64,000 bases of DNA from Sphingomonas sp. Leaf339 (lineage in GTDB: Bacteria; Pseudomonadota; Alphaproteobacteria; Sphingomonadales; Sphingomonadaceae): assembly GCF_001426195.1 (NCBI RefSeq), contig NZ_LMRS01000012.1, positions 124,001-188,000 on the forward strand, written 5' to 3'. Positions 25,107 to 34,322 of this stretch are shown here, piece after piece. Under the pieces are notes generated by a model. The model made no database searches and was not told where the DNA came from. It worked only from the letters and a program-made list of their open reading frames with translations. Position numbers and translations under genes: made by a program. Each line of letters opens with the position of its first letter. The first letter of the stretch is position 1.

Positions 25107-27902
25107 ATGAACGTGTTGAAGATCCGCCTGCTGGGCAGCGCGGTCGCCGTGATCGGCATGACCATCGCCGGCACCGCCGTCGCGCAGGCCGCGGGGCTTG
25201 CCACCGTCGCGCCGGCGTCGGATGAAGCAATCGTGGCGGCCGACCCCGCCCAGAATCCTGACCAGAAGGGCCAGACCGCCAGCGAATCCCTGACCGACGA
25301 TATCGTCGTCAACGGTCGCCGCCAGCAGAGCGCGATTGCCGAGGAACGCGCCGCCGTTGGCGTGCTCGACATCGTCACCGTCGGTGACGTGGCCATCCAT
25401 TCCCAGACCAGCATCGCCGATCTCGCCAAGCAATTGCCGGGCGTCTCGGTCAGCCGCGATCAGGGCCGCAACCAGAGCGCCACGGGTGAAGCGCAGTACG
25501 TCACCATCCGCGGCTTCGACACCGGCTATAACGCCTATACGCTGGACGGCGTCCGCCTGCCGCAGACGTCGGGCAGTTCGCGCGCCATCTCGCTCAACCT
25601 GTTCTCGCCCTTCGCGATCGGCAACATCGTCGCCGACAAGACGCCGGGCGCCGCCAAGGACGCGGATTCGATTGCCGGCAATCTCGACCTGCGCACCCCG
25701 ACCGCGTTCGATTTTGCCGCGTCGTTCATCCGTGGCCGCGTGCTGGCGCAGGGTGCCGAGCTGGCGATCCGCCGCAAGCAGGAGGGGTTCGGTGGCGCGA
25801 TCGGCCTGGATACCGCGCAGCGCTTCGGCGATCACAACCAGTTCGGCCTCTATGTCGCCGGCTATTACGAGGAACGGGGCAACACCGCCGAATCGACTGC
25901 CATCCAGAATGATTACAAGACGACGAACTTCAACGTCGGCACCGCCCGCGCCAATGGCGACGCGCTGTCGGCGGACGGCGTGCAGTGGAATTTCTACAAC
26001 AACAAGATCAAGCGGTACGGCGCGACGGCATCGTTCGATTTCCGCAGCGATCCCGTCGATCTGTTCGCGCGGATCAACTACGCGACCTACCTGAACACCA
26101 ACACGATGAACCAGACGGCGCTTCGCAACGAACTGACGCGCGGCCAGACCAACCCCAATCCGAACGGGTCGTACAACGCGACGGGCGTTTACACGCCCTA
26201 TGGCATCAATCCGGCCAGCTATTTCCGGACCGAGGACATCGAACAGGAACTGCTGTCGGCGCAGGTCGGGGCCAAGGCGCATGCCGGAGCCTTCACCGCG
26301 TCGATCGAGGGTGCGTATGCCGATGGTCGCTTCGACCAGCCGAACCGGATCGAGGCGGCGTTCCGCGGCATCGCCTTCAACGGCGCGACGTCGAACACCG
26401 GCGCGGCCAGCGCGGGGGTGAATGTCGATCTGTCGAACAACAAGTCGCCGCGCCCGGTGCTGTCGTCGGCGGCGATTGCGTACATCTCGTCGCTCGATCG
26501 CCCGACCCAGCTCTACGTACAAAAAGGCTATGACTATCTGTCGGAAACCAAGAAGACGCTGAAGGGCAGCATCGGCTGGCAGAACGAGGGTGTGCTGGCC
26601 GGTGTCACCGTCGGTGGCCTGTACGAGGATTCTGACCGCACGGGACGCAGCCTGGCACCCGACAACACACGCTATCGCTTTCTCACGCCGCTTCAGACCG
26701 GCACCGTGACGGGGCCGACGATCAACCAGTATCTCGGCGACGTGCTGAACGGCTTCCTCGATTACTATCCGCCGCGGCCGATCAAGGTACTGTCGCGCCA
26801 GCAGCTCGATGCGCAGGCGCGCCAGTATGTTCCGGGTGTGCTGGCCGGCGTCTCGGCGAACACGCTCAATCAGGGGCTGCTCGACGGCAATGAAAAGCGC
26901 AAGGCGGTGTACGCCACCGCCGACCTGAAGCTGGGCACGCTGGAGATCACCCCCGGCGTCCGGTACGAGGATAACGACTTCTCGGCCCGCTTCTTCCTGC
27001 GCGATGTAGGCGGCGCCCGCTTCGTCAGCGCCGGTCGCCAGTACGATCATGTCGATCCCAGCATCCTGGCGGCGTGGAAGCCCGACGACCGGCTGGTCGT
27101 GCGCGGTGCGGTACGGTCCAGCTATGCCCGCCCCGCTTTTGATCAAATCGCCGGCCCCACCCAAATCAGCGAGCCGTCGAGTGCCGGTGTCGTGACGATC
27201 GTCCAGCCCAACCCCGACCTGAAGCCGGTCGAGGCATGGAGCTATGATGCCGGCATCGAATATTATGCCGGCGTCGGCCGCTACGTGCAGCTTTCCCTGT
27301 ACTACAAGGATCTGAAGAACATCCTCGTGCCGACCGGCACGCGGTCGGTGGCTCAGGCCGGCACCAGCGCTGGCACGATCCTGATCCGTCCGACCAATGG
27401 TCTGGTCGGCAATGCCAAGGGCGTCGAGCTATCCGGTCGTTTCACGCTTGGCGATCTGGCGGGTTCGAGCGTGCTCGGCAATCTCGGCATCGGCGGCAAC
27501 GTCACCTACCAGAATACCGAGGCCAACTATCAGATCTCGGCCACCGATGTCCGCCAGACCAGCCTGCCTCAGGCGCCGGATCTGATCTTCAACGCCGAGC
27601 TGTTCTACGCCGCCGGCCCGGTCCGCACCAATCTCTGGTACAACCATACCGGCCGCTTCCTGGCGACGGTGCAGGATTCGCAACCCGACATCTACGTCCA
27701 GTCGGTCGGCGAGCTGAATTTCGGGTTGGCGTATGAAGTGACGGATAACCTCGAAATCGGCGCGTCGGTCCGCAACCTGCTCGACCAGCACACCTATTGG
27801 GCGACGGTCGGCAAGTCCAAGAAGTACATCTCCAACGATCGTAACGGCGGCTACATGGAAACCGGCCGCGTCTATCAGTTCAGCCTGACGATGAAAATGT
27901 AG
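25107..27902 (+). CDS. TonB-dependent receptor, phosphoesterase locus
   Basis: A 931-residue outer-membrane receptor with signal peptide (cleaved near AQAAG), a TonB-box-like segment (DDIVVNGRR), a plug domain (QLPGVSVSRDQGRNQSATGEAQYVTIRGFD) and a large barrel ending KM. Length and plug text fit the proteobacterial TonB-dependent receptor group often linked to PEP-CTERM or exoenzyme loci. The terminal residue is Met, not Phe. AGGG precedes the ATG. The upstream exported phosphoesterase and Pho-like box suggest uptake of a phosphorylated compound or its hydrolysis product; the substrate is inference. Confidence 0.92.
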   Translation: MNVLKIRLLGSAVAVIGMTIAGTAVAQAAGLATVAPASDEAIVAADPAQNPDQKGQTASESLTDDIVVNGRRQQSAIAEERAAVGVLDIVTVGDVAIHSQTSIADLAKQLPGVSVSRDQGRNQSATGEAQYVTIRGFDTGYNAYTLDGVRLPQTSGSSRAISLNLFSPFAIGNIVADKTPGAAKDADSIAGNLDLRTPTAFDFAASFIRGRVLAQGAELAIRRKQEGFGGAIGLDTAQRFGDHNQFGLYVAGYYEERGNTAESTAIQNDYKTTNFNVGTARANGDALSADGVQWNFYNNKIKRYGATASFDFRSDPVDLFARINYATYLNTNTMNQTALRNELTRGQTNPNPNGSYNATGVYTPYGINPASYFRTEDIEQELLSAQVGAKAHAGAFTASIEGAYADGRFDQPNRIEAAFRGIAFNGATSNTGAASAGVNVDLSNNKSPRPVLSSAAIAYISSLDRPTQLYVQKGYDYLSETKKTLKGSIGWQNEGVLAGVTVGGLYEDSDRTGRSLAPDNTRYRFLTPLQTGTVTGPTINQYLGDVLNGFLDYYPPRPIKVLSRQQLDAQARQYVPGVLAGVSANTLNQGLLDGNEKRKAVYATADLKLGTLEITPGVRYEDNDFSARFFLRDVGGARFVSAGRQYDHVDPSILAAWKPDDRLVVRGAVRSSYARPAFDQIAGPTQISEPSSAGVVTIVQPNPDLKPVEAWSYDAGIEYYAGVGRYVQLSLYYKDLKNILVPTGTRSVAQAGTSAGTILIRPTNGLVGNAKGVELSGRFTLGDLAGSSVLGNLGIGGNVTYQNTEANYQISATDVRQTSLPQAPDLIFNAELFYAAGPVRTNLWYNHTGRFLATVQDSQPDIYVQSVGELNFGLAYEVTDNLEIGASVRNLLDQHTYWATVGKSKKYISNDRNGGYMETGRVYQFSLTMKM

Positions 27903-27910
27903 GAAAAATG

Positions 27911-27941
27911 GAGCATGGTGGTGTCCTACACCGCCATGCTC
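27911..27941 (+). terminator. Terminator-like hairpin after TonB receptor
   Basis: GAGCATGGTGGTG (27911-27923) pairs with CACCGCCATGCTC (27929-27941), 13 bp with one wobble and a 5-base loop, 9 bases after the stop. No T run follows. Confidence 0.6.
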
Positions 27942-28049
27942 GTCTATGACGGCGGCGATCGCTCTTTCTCATCGTCGTCCATCGTTTCGACCGCGCAAAA
28001 AGCCCGGAAACGACACGTTCTTGGTGTAACTTTAGCCTAACTTTCCGCG

Positions 28050-28796
28050 TCAGCGCTGGCTCGCCAGTGCGACCGCGCGCAGCACCTGCGCGGTCAGGCC
28101 ATCGGCGTCATGGGCCAGGAAATGGCCCCCCGGCATCGCGATGATCCGCGCGTTCGGCAGGCGGATCTGCGGGCACAGGCTGTCGGTTTCCTGGCGGCCA
28201 TAGATGCAGGTCAGCGGCGTCCAGTCGATCAGATTCGCGGTCGTATCCGCCCGGCTGTCCGGCGGTCCGCGATAGGCGAGGCCGGATGGGTCAGCCCGCA
28301 GATACACCGTCTCGCCCGGTACGACCAGGATGACCGCCGCGACATGGCGGCGCAGGTCGGCGGGCAGGGCGGCCAGCCCGGTCTGCAACACGTCGGCGCC
28401 GTATGATTGGCCGATCAGGACGATCCGCTCGGTCCCCAGCCGAGCCAGTCCCTGACGCACCGCCTGCTCGATGATCGCATCCGCCTGCGCAGGCGTCTGC
28501 CGCGTGCCGAACAGGGTCGGCGAATTGAAGCCGACCGTCTCGATCCCATGCGCCGCCAGCGCCTGTGTGGTCGCTGCCCCCATGCCGAACCGCAGGCCCA
28601 GATCGCCGGAAAAGAACAACGCCCCGACCGGCGCGCGCGGCCCCTGCGCCTCATAGATATGCATGGGATCACGGTCGAAGACGCCGGTCGCGATCAGCAG
28701 CCCGACCACGCCCAGCAAGATGACCGCCACCGCAATTAGTACGCGGCGCCAACGCCGGGTCTTTGACGGGGGCGTGGCGGTGGTTGGGGAGGACAT
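28050..28796 (-). CDS. VirJ/AcvB-type serine hydrolase
   Basis: A 248-residue membrane-anchored alpha/beta hydrolase. The N-terminal helix (about residues 17-40) is followed by a periplasmic VirJ domain: FFSGDLGLRF, the nucleophile elbow GQSYGAD, CIYGRQETDSLCP with the probable acid, and MPGGHFLAHD with the catalytic His. The ribosome site AGGAG supports ATG 28796. Related AcvB/AtvA proteins of alphaproteobacteria hydrolyse lysyl-phosphatidylglycerol, which fits mprF at 37046. Here only the single VirJ domain is present. It is divergent from the three-domain polysaccharide gene. Confidence 0.85.
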   Translation of the reverse strand: MSSPTTATPPSKTRRWRRVLIAVAVILLGVVGLLIATGVFDRDPMHIYEAQGPRAPVGALFFSGDLGLRFGMGAATTQALAAHGIETVGFNSPTLFGTRQTPAQADAIIEQAVRQGLARLGTERIVLIGQSYGADVLQTGLAALPADLRRHVAAVILVVPGETVYLRADPSGLAYRGPPDSRADTTANLIDWTPLTCIYGRQETDSLCPQIRLPNARIIAMPGGHFLAHDADGLTAQVLRAVALASQR

Positions 28797-28897
28797 GGAC
28801 CGATACTCCTTGGGCAGGATCGTCCTTCGCGGACCGGGGCCAACCAGCCGCCTTCCGGATCATGACAAATGTTTCATTTCCCGCTCACCGCCCGATC

Positions 28898-28919
28898 GTT
28901 AGCGCGCCGTTAGGGCGCG
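28898..28919 (+). repeat. Tandem 11-bp repeat upstream of polysaccharide gene
   Basis: GTTAGCGCGCC (28898-28908) is followed directly by GTTAGGGCGCG (28909-28919). Head-to-tail 11-bp repeats are the usual layout for OmpR-family regulator sites. It lies 46 bases upstream of the GTG at 28965 in the gap shared with the VirJ gene. Function not shown. Confidence 0.35.
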
Positions 28920-28964
28920 ATCGGCAATTGACCCGCCGGCTGGTGGGTGTCCGGGAGCCTGTTC

Positions 28965-31900
28965 GTGAGCAAGCCGATCTTCTTCGATCCCAGCGGTCGC
29001 CGCAGCGTGTGGTCACGGCGCGTGGTCGCCATCGTGATCGCCGGCATCGTTCTGGCCGCAGTCGCCTTCGCGACGACGCTGGTGGTCACGCCGCGTGCCC
29101 ATGGCCTGCCGCTGCCCTTCGCCCGCCGCCACGGCGAGTTGTTCGAACCACGCGGCAACAAGGTGCATCACCATCGCCACTGGCTACCCGAACGCACGAC
29201 CGGGGCGCCGGGAACGCCGCTGACGATCGGCTTTTACGTGCCCGGCGACGACGCCGGCCTCGCCTCGCTTCGCCGCCATATCCGCGGGTTCGATTGGTTG
29301 GTGCCGGCGATGGTCAATGTCGGCGCCGATGCGAAAGTGACGGTGGAAACCGATCCCCAGCTCGAACAGCTCGTCGCGGCCACCACCCGCCCGCCCCGCT
29401 TGCTGCCGATGGTCCAGAACCTCGTCGGCGATCAGTGGGACGGCGGCATGGTCGCCCGCCTCTTCGCCGACCGCGCCCGCCGGCAGGCGGTGATCGCTCA
29501 GTTGGCGGCGATGGTTGCCCAGCGCCACGACGCAGGTCTGGTGATGGACTTTGAGAACCTGCCGGCGGGCTCGCAGCGCGCCTATGCCGGGTTCCTCGCC
29601 CAACTCCGTGCGGCGCTGCCCAAGGGGTCGCAACTGGCCATCACCGTGCCGGCCGGCGACGCCGACTGGCAGCTCGCTCAATTCGCCAAGGTCGCCGACC
29701 GGATCATCCTGATGGCCTATGACGAACATTGGGAAAGCGGCACGCCCGGCCCGATCGCTTCGCAGTCCTGGTTCCTGAACGTGGTCGAGGATGCGGTGCG
29801 GCAGGTCGGTCGCGACCGGCTGGTCGTGGCGCTGGGCAGCTATGCCTATGACTGGCACGGCAAGGGCGCCGACGCGCTGTCGATCGAGGAGGCATGGCTG
29901 GCGGCGCATGACAGCCGCGCGCCGGTCAGCTTCGATGCGGCCAGCGGCAATGCCGGTTTCGCCTATGACGAGGATGGCGAGCGTCATCAGGTCTGGATGC
30001 TCGACGCCGCGACCAGCTGGAACCAGCTGGCTGCCCTTCGCAAACTGGGCATCGACGATGTGGCGATGTGGCGGCTCGGCAGCGAAGATCCCGGCATCTG
30101 GGCCGACTTCGCGGCGTTCCGCACGCCGGCAAAGGTGCCGGTGCTAAACCGCCTGCAATCCGCGTTGAACGTCGACGTCGAAGGGAATGGCGAGATCCTG
30201 CGAATCACCTCGTCCCCGACGGAGGGGCGGCGTGTTGTCGGTTTCGATCCGCAAGGCATGATCCGGCGTGAACAATATCAGGTTCTGCCGACCCCCTATG
30301 TCGTGCAGCGGGCAGGGGCGAGCGCGAAGTCGCTGGCCCTGACGTTCGATGACGGCCCGGACCCGACCTGGACACCACGTATTCTCGATGTGCTGGAACA
30401 GGCACATGTCCCGGCGACGTTCTTCGTCATCGGTGAGAATGCGCTGGAGCACCCCGGCCTGCTCCGCCGCATCGTCGACGATGGCAGCGAGATCGGGAAC
30501 CACACCTACACGCACCCCAACCTCGCCACGACCGGCGAGCGCGCGACCCGGCTGGAACTGAACGCGACGCAGCGCCTGATCGAGGCCTATACCGGCCGTT
30601 CCACGACGCTGTTCCGCGCGCCCTATTTCGGCGATGCCGAACCGACGACAGCGGACGAGATCGGGCCAGCGATGCTGGCGCAGGAGCAGGGCTATACCGT
30701 CGTCGGCCTGCACGTCGATCCCAACGATTGGCAGCGGCCCGGCACCGACGCGATCGTCGATCAGGTCGTCGCTCAGGTCGAGGCCGCGACGCCAACCAAT
30801 TCCGGCAACGTCATCCTGCTGCACGATGGCGGTGGCGATCGCGAACAGACGGTTGCGGCCCTGCCGCGCATCATCGCGACGCTCCGGGCGAAGGGATACA
30901 GCTTCGTTACCGCCAGCCAACTGGTCGGGGTGCCGCAATCGGTGGCGATGCCGCTCGTCAAAGGCCGCGACCTGCTGGCGGTGCGGACCGACGTCACGAT
31001 CTTCATCATCCTGGCGCTGATCTCGGTGATGCTGGCGTGGCTGTTCTATCTAGCCATCGCGCTCGGCATTGCCCGTGCGGTGCTGATGGCGGCGCTTGCC
31101 TGGGTACAGGCCCGCAAGCCACGGCCGGCGCCTCCGGTGTTTCAGCCGGCGGTGTCGGTCATCATCCCCGCCTATAACGAAGAACGGGTGATCGGATCGT
31201 CCGTGGCCCGCGTCCTAGCAAGTGATTATCCCGGCCTGCAGGTCATCGTCGTCGATGACGGGTCGAAGGACGGCACCAGCGCCGTCGTCGCCCGCGCCTT
31301 TGCCGACGATCCGCGCGTGACGTTGCTGACACTGGTCAATGGCGGCAAGGCGGCGGCGCTCAACCGCGCGCTGTTGCAGGCCCGTGGCGAGGTCGTCATC
31401 GCGCTCGACGCCGACACCCAGTTCGAACCGGAGACGATCGGCCGGCTGGCGCGCTGGTTCGCCGATCCGGTGATCGGGGCGGTGGCGGGCGATGCGCGGG
31501 TCGGCAACCGCGTGAACCTCGTCACCCGGTGGCAGGCGGTCGAATATATTACCGCGCAAAACCTCGAACGCCGCGCGCTCGCCGGATTCGACGCGATGAC
31601 GGTGGTGCCGGGCGCAGTCGGGGCATGGCGGCGTTCGGCGCTGGATGCGGTCGGCGGCTATCCCGAAGATACGCTGGCCGAGGATCAGGACCTGACCATC
31701 GCGATCCAGCGGGCTGGATGGCGGGTGACCTATGATCCGCGCGCCGTTGCCTGGACCGAGGCGCCCGAGACCTTCCGTGCGCTCGCCAAGCAGCGATATC
31801 GCTGGGCGTTCGGGACGCTGCAGTGCCTGTGGAAGCATCGCCGCATCCTGCGCACCGGCAAGCCCGCCGGCCTCGCCCGGATCGGCCTGCCCCAGGCATG

Positions 31901-32264
31901 GCTGTTCCAGATCGCCTTTGCCGCGATCTCGCCGCTGATCGATCTGGCGTTGCTGTTGTCGATCGTCGGCACCGTGCTCAGGATCATGCAGCATGGCTGG
32001 GCGCAGACGAGCGGCGATGTCGGCCGGATGGGGATATACTGGCTGGCCTTCACGGCGATCGACGTGGCGTGCGGCTGGGTCGCCTATCACCTCGACGGCC
32101 ACAACGCGCGCTATCCGGCGCATCTGCTGGTCGCGCAGCGGCTGGTCTATCGCCAGATCATGTACTGGGTCGTGCTGCGCGCGATCTCGTCGGCAATCGG
32201 CGGCTGGATCGTCGGCTGGGGCAAGCTGGAACGGACCGGCAGCGTTCAGGCGACGAACGGCTGA
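28965..32264 (+). CDS. GH18-NodB deacetylase-GT2 polysaccharide synthase fusion
   Basis: A single 1099-residue protein joining three enzymes. GTG 28965 (MSKPIFFDPSGRR) has GGGAG 7 bases upstream and is preferred to GTG 28947. Order: membrane helix (about 22-42); GH18-like glycosidase domain (about 85-400) with LVMDFENLP as the catalytic strand; NodB-type deacetylase with TFDDGPDPTW (Asp about 462) and HTYTHPN; membrane helices; family 2 glycosyltransferase with DDGS (about 764), LDADT, EDQD and QRYRW (about 943); then C-terminal helices. The layout predicts making, deacetylating and trimming a beta-linked amino-sugar polymer such as a PNAG- or chitin-like chain. The actual product is unknown. 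Confidence 0.92.
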   Translation: MSKPIFFDPSGRRSVWSRRVVAIVIAGIVLAAVAFATTLVVTPRAHGLPLPFARRHGELFEPRGNKVHHHRHWLPERTTGAPGTPLTIGFYVPGDDAGLASLRRHIRGFDWLVPAMVNVGADAKVTVETDPQLEQLVAATTRPPRLLPMVQNLVGDQWDGGMVARLFADRARRQAVIAQLAAMVAQRHDAGLVMDFENLPAGSQRAYAGFLAQLRAALPKGSQLAITVPAGDADWQLAQFAKVADRIILMAYDEHWESGTPGPIASQSWFLNVVEDAVRQVGRDRLVVALGSYAYDWHGKGADALSIEEAWLAAHDSRAPVSFDAASGNAGFAYDEDGERHQVWMLDAATSWNQLAALRKLGIDDVAMWRLGSEDPGIWADFAAFRTPAKVPVLNRLQSALNVDVEGNGEILRITSSPTEGRRVVGFDPQGMIRREQYQVLPTPYVVQRAGASAKSLALTFDDGPDPTWTPRILDVLEQAHVPATFFVIGENALEHPGLLRRIVDDGSEIGNHTYTHPNLATTGERATRLELNATQRLIEAYTGRSTTLFRAPYFGDAEPTTADEIGPAMLAQEQGYTVVGLHVDPNDWQRPGTDAIVDQVVAQVEAATPTNSGNVILLHDGGGDREQTVAALPRIIATLRAKGYSFVTASQLVGVPQSVAMPLVKGRDLLAVRTDVTIFIILALISVMLAWLFYLAIALGIARAVLMAALAWVQARKPRPAPPVFQPAVSVIIPAYNEERVIGSSVARVLASDYPGLQVIVVDDGSKDGTSAVVARAFADDPRVTLLTLVNGGKAAALNRALLQARGEVVIALDADTQFEPETIGRLARWFADPVIGAVAGDARVGNRVNLVTRWQAVEYITAQNLERRALAGFDAMTVVPGAVGAWRRSALDAVGGYPEDTLAEDQDLTIAIQRAGWRVTYDPRAVAWTEAPETFRALAKQRYRWAFGTLQCLWKHRRILRTGKPAGLARIGLPQAWLFQIAFAAISPLIDLALLLSIVGTVLRIMQHGWAQTSGDVGRMGIYWLAFTAIDVACGWVAYHLDGHNARYPAHLLVAQRLVYRQIMYWVVLRAISSAIGGWIVGWGKLERTGSVQATNG

Positions 32265-32286
32265 GCCATCACGCCGGGGCAGGCGA

Positions 32287-33633
32287 TCAGCGCGCGATCG
32301 TCAGGCGCGCCGCCAGCCCCGGCGCGTGATCACCCAGGGTGAGCGTACCACCGTGGAGATGCGCCACCGCCGCGACAAGCGACAGGCCCAGCCCCGCGCC
32401 ACTCTCCGCCCGCGCCGCATCCAGCCGCCCGAACCGCCGCAACGCATCCTCGCGACGGTCGGCGGGGATGCCGGGGCCATCGTCGGCCACGATGATCGCC
32501 ACGGCCTCCACGCCATCCTCGACCGAGATCGACACCTCGCCGGCACCGTATTTCAGGGCGTTATCGACCAGATTGGACAGCGCCTGACTGAGCAATTCCC
32601 GATGCGCGGAGACGATCAGCGCGGGCGGCGTCGTGGCGGTCACGATCATCCCGCGATCCTCGGCCAATGGCTCGAACATGTCGGCGACGTTGCGGGCGAG
32701 TGTGGCCATATCGGTGTCGGTGAACGCCTCGCGGCCCAGCCCGGCCTCGGCGCGGGTGATCCGCAACGCCGTGTCGAGCATCGTCAGCAGGCGGTCGCCC
32801 TCGTCCATCGCCCGCAACACGGCGACGCGACCCGGTTCGTTTTCCGCCGCCGCCAGCGCCCGCTCCAGTGTTACGCGTAAACGGGTTAGGGGCGAACGGA
32901 GATCATGGGCCAGGCCATCGGTTGCCATCTTCAACTCGCCGACCAGCGCCGCGATCCGATCGAGCATCGCATTCACCGCCGCGCCCAGCGCCTCGAAGGC
33001 ATCATCGCCACCACCGGGTGCGACGCGACGATGGAGATCGCCATCCGCCACGGCCGTCGCGACCTCAACCGTACGGCCCAGCCGTGCCTCGATCATCCGC
33101 GCGGCGATCCAGCCGGCGAACCCGGCCAGCGCCAGCGCGACGGCCATCGCGACCGCCATCGCCTCTTCCATCGCGCGGGCGAAGCGTAGTTCGCTTTCCA
33201 CGACATGACCGGTCAGCAGCTTGCCGCCATGGGGCAGAGCGGTGGCGACGACCCGCATCCGTTCCGGATCGTCGCGGCCGATCCGGAAAATCTCGATCGT
33301 CGTGGCGGCCCCGCCGGGTTTCAGGATGGGCGGCCAGTCGCCGACATTCCCGGCCAGAAACCGGCCCCGACCATCGACCAACAGGACGACCGATTGCGCC
33401 ACCCGATGCTGCCGAAGCCGCAGGGCGATCATCGACCCCAACCGGGTCACGCCGCCATCGCGGTACGCCGCCAGTAGCGTATTGCGCATCCGCGTGGCGT
33501 TTCGCTCCGCCTCCGCCGTGATCTGCCCGCGCGTGATCTCCCGCACCGTAAAAAGCGTCGCGCCCGCGCCCGCCAGTTGCAACGCGAAGACCAGCCCGGC
33601 AAATCGCAGCGTGGTCGATCGGGGCAGGCGCAA
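32287..33633 (-). CDS. Sensor histidine kinase of DUF1003-PDZ operon
   Basis: A 448-residue membrane kinase. There are two membrane helices (about residues 10-30 and 158-180) flanking a periplasmic domain of about 125 residues, then HAMP, HisKA with phospho-His in GLAHDLRSPLTRLR, and the HATPase domain with NLVDNALKY, DDGPGIP and GAGLGLSLV. The start appears to be TTG 33633, two bases after the response-regulator stop; no better start is nearby. Partner: the regulator at 33636. It is the last gene of a four-gene minus-strand operon and ends convergent to the polysaccharide gene. Confidence 0.93.
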   Translation of the reverse strand: MRLPRSTTLRFAGLVFALQLAGAGATLFTVREITRGQITAEAERNATRMRNTLLAAYRDGGVTRLGSMIALRLRQHRVAQSVVLLVDGRGRFLAGNVGDWPPILKPGGAATTIEIFRIGRDDPERMRVVATALPHGGKLLTGHVVESELRFARAMEEAMAVAMAVALALAGFAGWIAARMIEARLGRTVEVATAVADGDLHRRVAPGGGDDAFEALGAAVNAMLDRIAALVGELKMATDGLAHDLRSPLTRLRVTLERALAAAENEPGRVAVLRAMDEGDRLLTMLDTALRITRAEAGLGREAFTDTDMATLARNVADMFEPLAEDRGMIVTATTPPALIVSAHRELLSQALSNLVDNALKYGAGEVSISVEDGVEAVAIIVADDGPGIPADRREDALRRFGRLDAARAESGAGLGLSLVAAVAHLHGGTLTLGDHAPGLAARLTIAR

Positions 33634-33635
33634 TC

Positions 33636-34322
33636 CTATGGCGCCACGCTCAGCTTATATCCCGACCCGCGTACCGTGTGGAGCAGCGGGCGGGCATGTC
33701 CTTCATCGACCTTCTTGCGCAGGCGGCTGATATGGACGTCGGTCACGTTCGTTCCTGGATCAAAATGATAATCCCACACGCCCTCCAGCAACATGGTGCG
33801 GGTGACGACCTGATCGACATGACGAAGCAGGAATTCGAGCAGCCGATACTCGCGCGGCTGCAACTCCAGCACTTTGTCGCCGCGCTTCACCCGGTGCCCC
33901 AGCAGGTCCATCTCTAAATCGTCGCAACCGATCTTGGTCTCTACCGCCGGGCCACCGCTCTGGCCACGCCGCACCAACAACCGCACCCGCGCCAGCAATT
34001 CGGCGAAGACGAACGGCTTGGTCAGATAATCGTCGGAGCCGGATGTCAGGCCCGCGACACGGTCGTCGGGCGAACTCATCGCTGACAGGATCAGCACCGG
34101 TGTCGCTACCCCTGCCGCCCGCATCGCCGCCAGCGCCGCCATGCCGTCCATACCCGGCAGCATCCGATCCAGCACGATGCAATCGTAACTGCCGTCAGTG
34201 GCGTGAAACAGACCATCGCGCCCGGTTGCCGCGCGATCGACGACGAAGCCCTCCTCCTTCAGGCCGTTGGCTACATAATCGGCGGTGGTATCGTCGTCCT
34301 CGACTAATAAGATTTTCGTCAC
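33636..34322 (-). CDS. OmpR-family response regulator of DUF1003-PDZ operon
   Basis: A 228-residue DNA-binding regulator. The receiver domain has the acidic pair VEDDD, phospho-Asp in CIVLDRMLPG, and Lys in YLTKPF; a winged-helix domain follows (LQPREYRLLEFLL, SRLRKKVDEG, TVRGSGYKL). Its ATG overlaps the PDZ gene by 4 bases, and the kinase follows after 2 bases. A likely target is the divergent MipA-family porin and its own operon, since an 18-base dyad lies between them. Confidence 0.95.
   Translation of the reverse strand: MTKILLVEDDDTTADYVANGLKEEGFVVDRAATGRDGLFHATDGSYDCIVLDRMLPGMDGMAALAAMRAAGVATPVLILSAMSSPDDRVAGLTSGSDDYLTKPFVFAELLARVRLLVRRGQSGGPAVETKIGCDDLEMDLLGHRVKRGDKVLELQPREYRLLEFLLRHVDQVVTRTMLLEGVWDYHFDPGTNVTDVHISRLRKKVDEGHARPLLHTVRGSGYKLSVAP

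Noticed and set aside
25089..27164. Long minus-strand frame opposite the TonB receptor
   Set aside because: It is a shadow of the receptor gene. It has no signal peptide, motif or ribosome site, and the plus-strand protein is clear.
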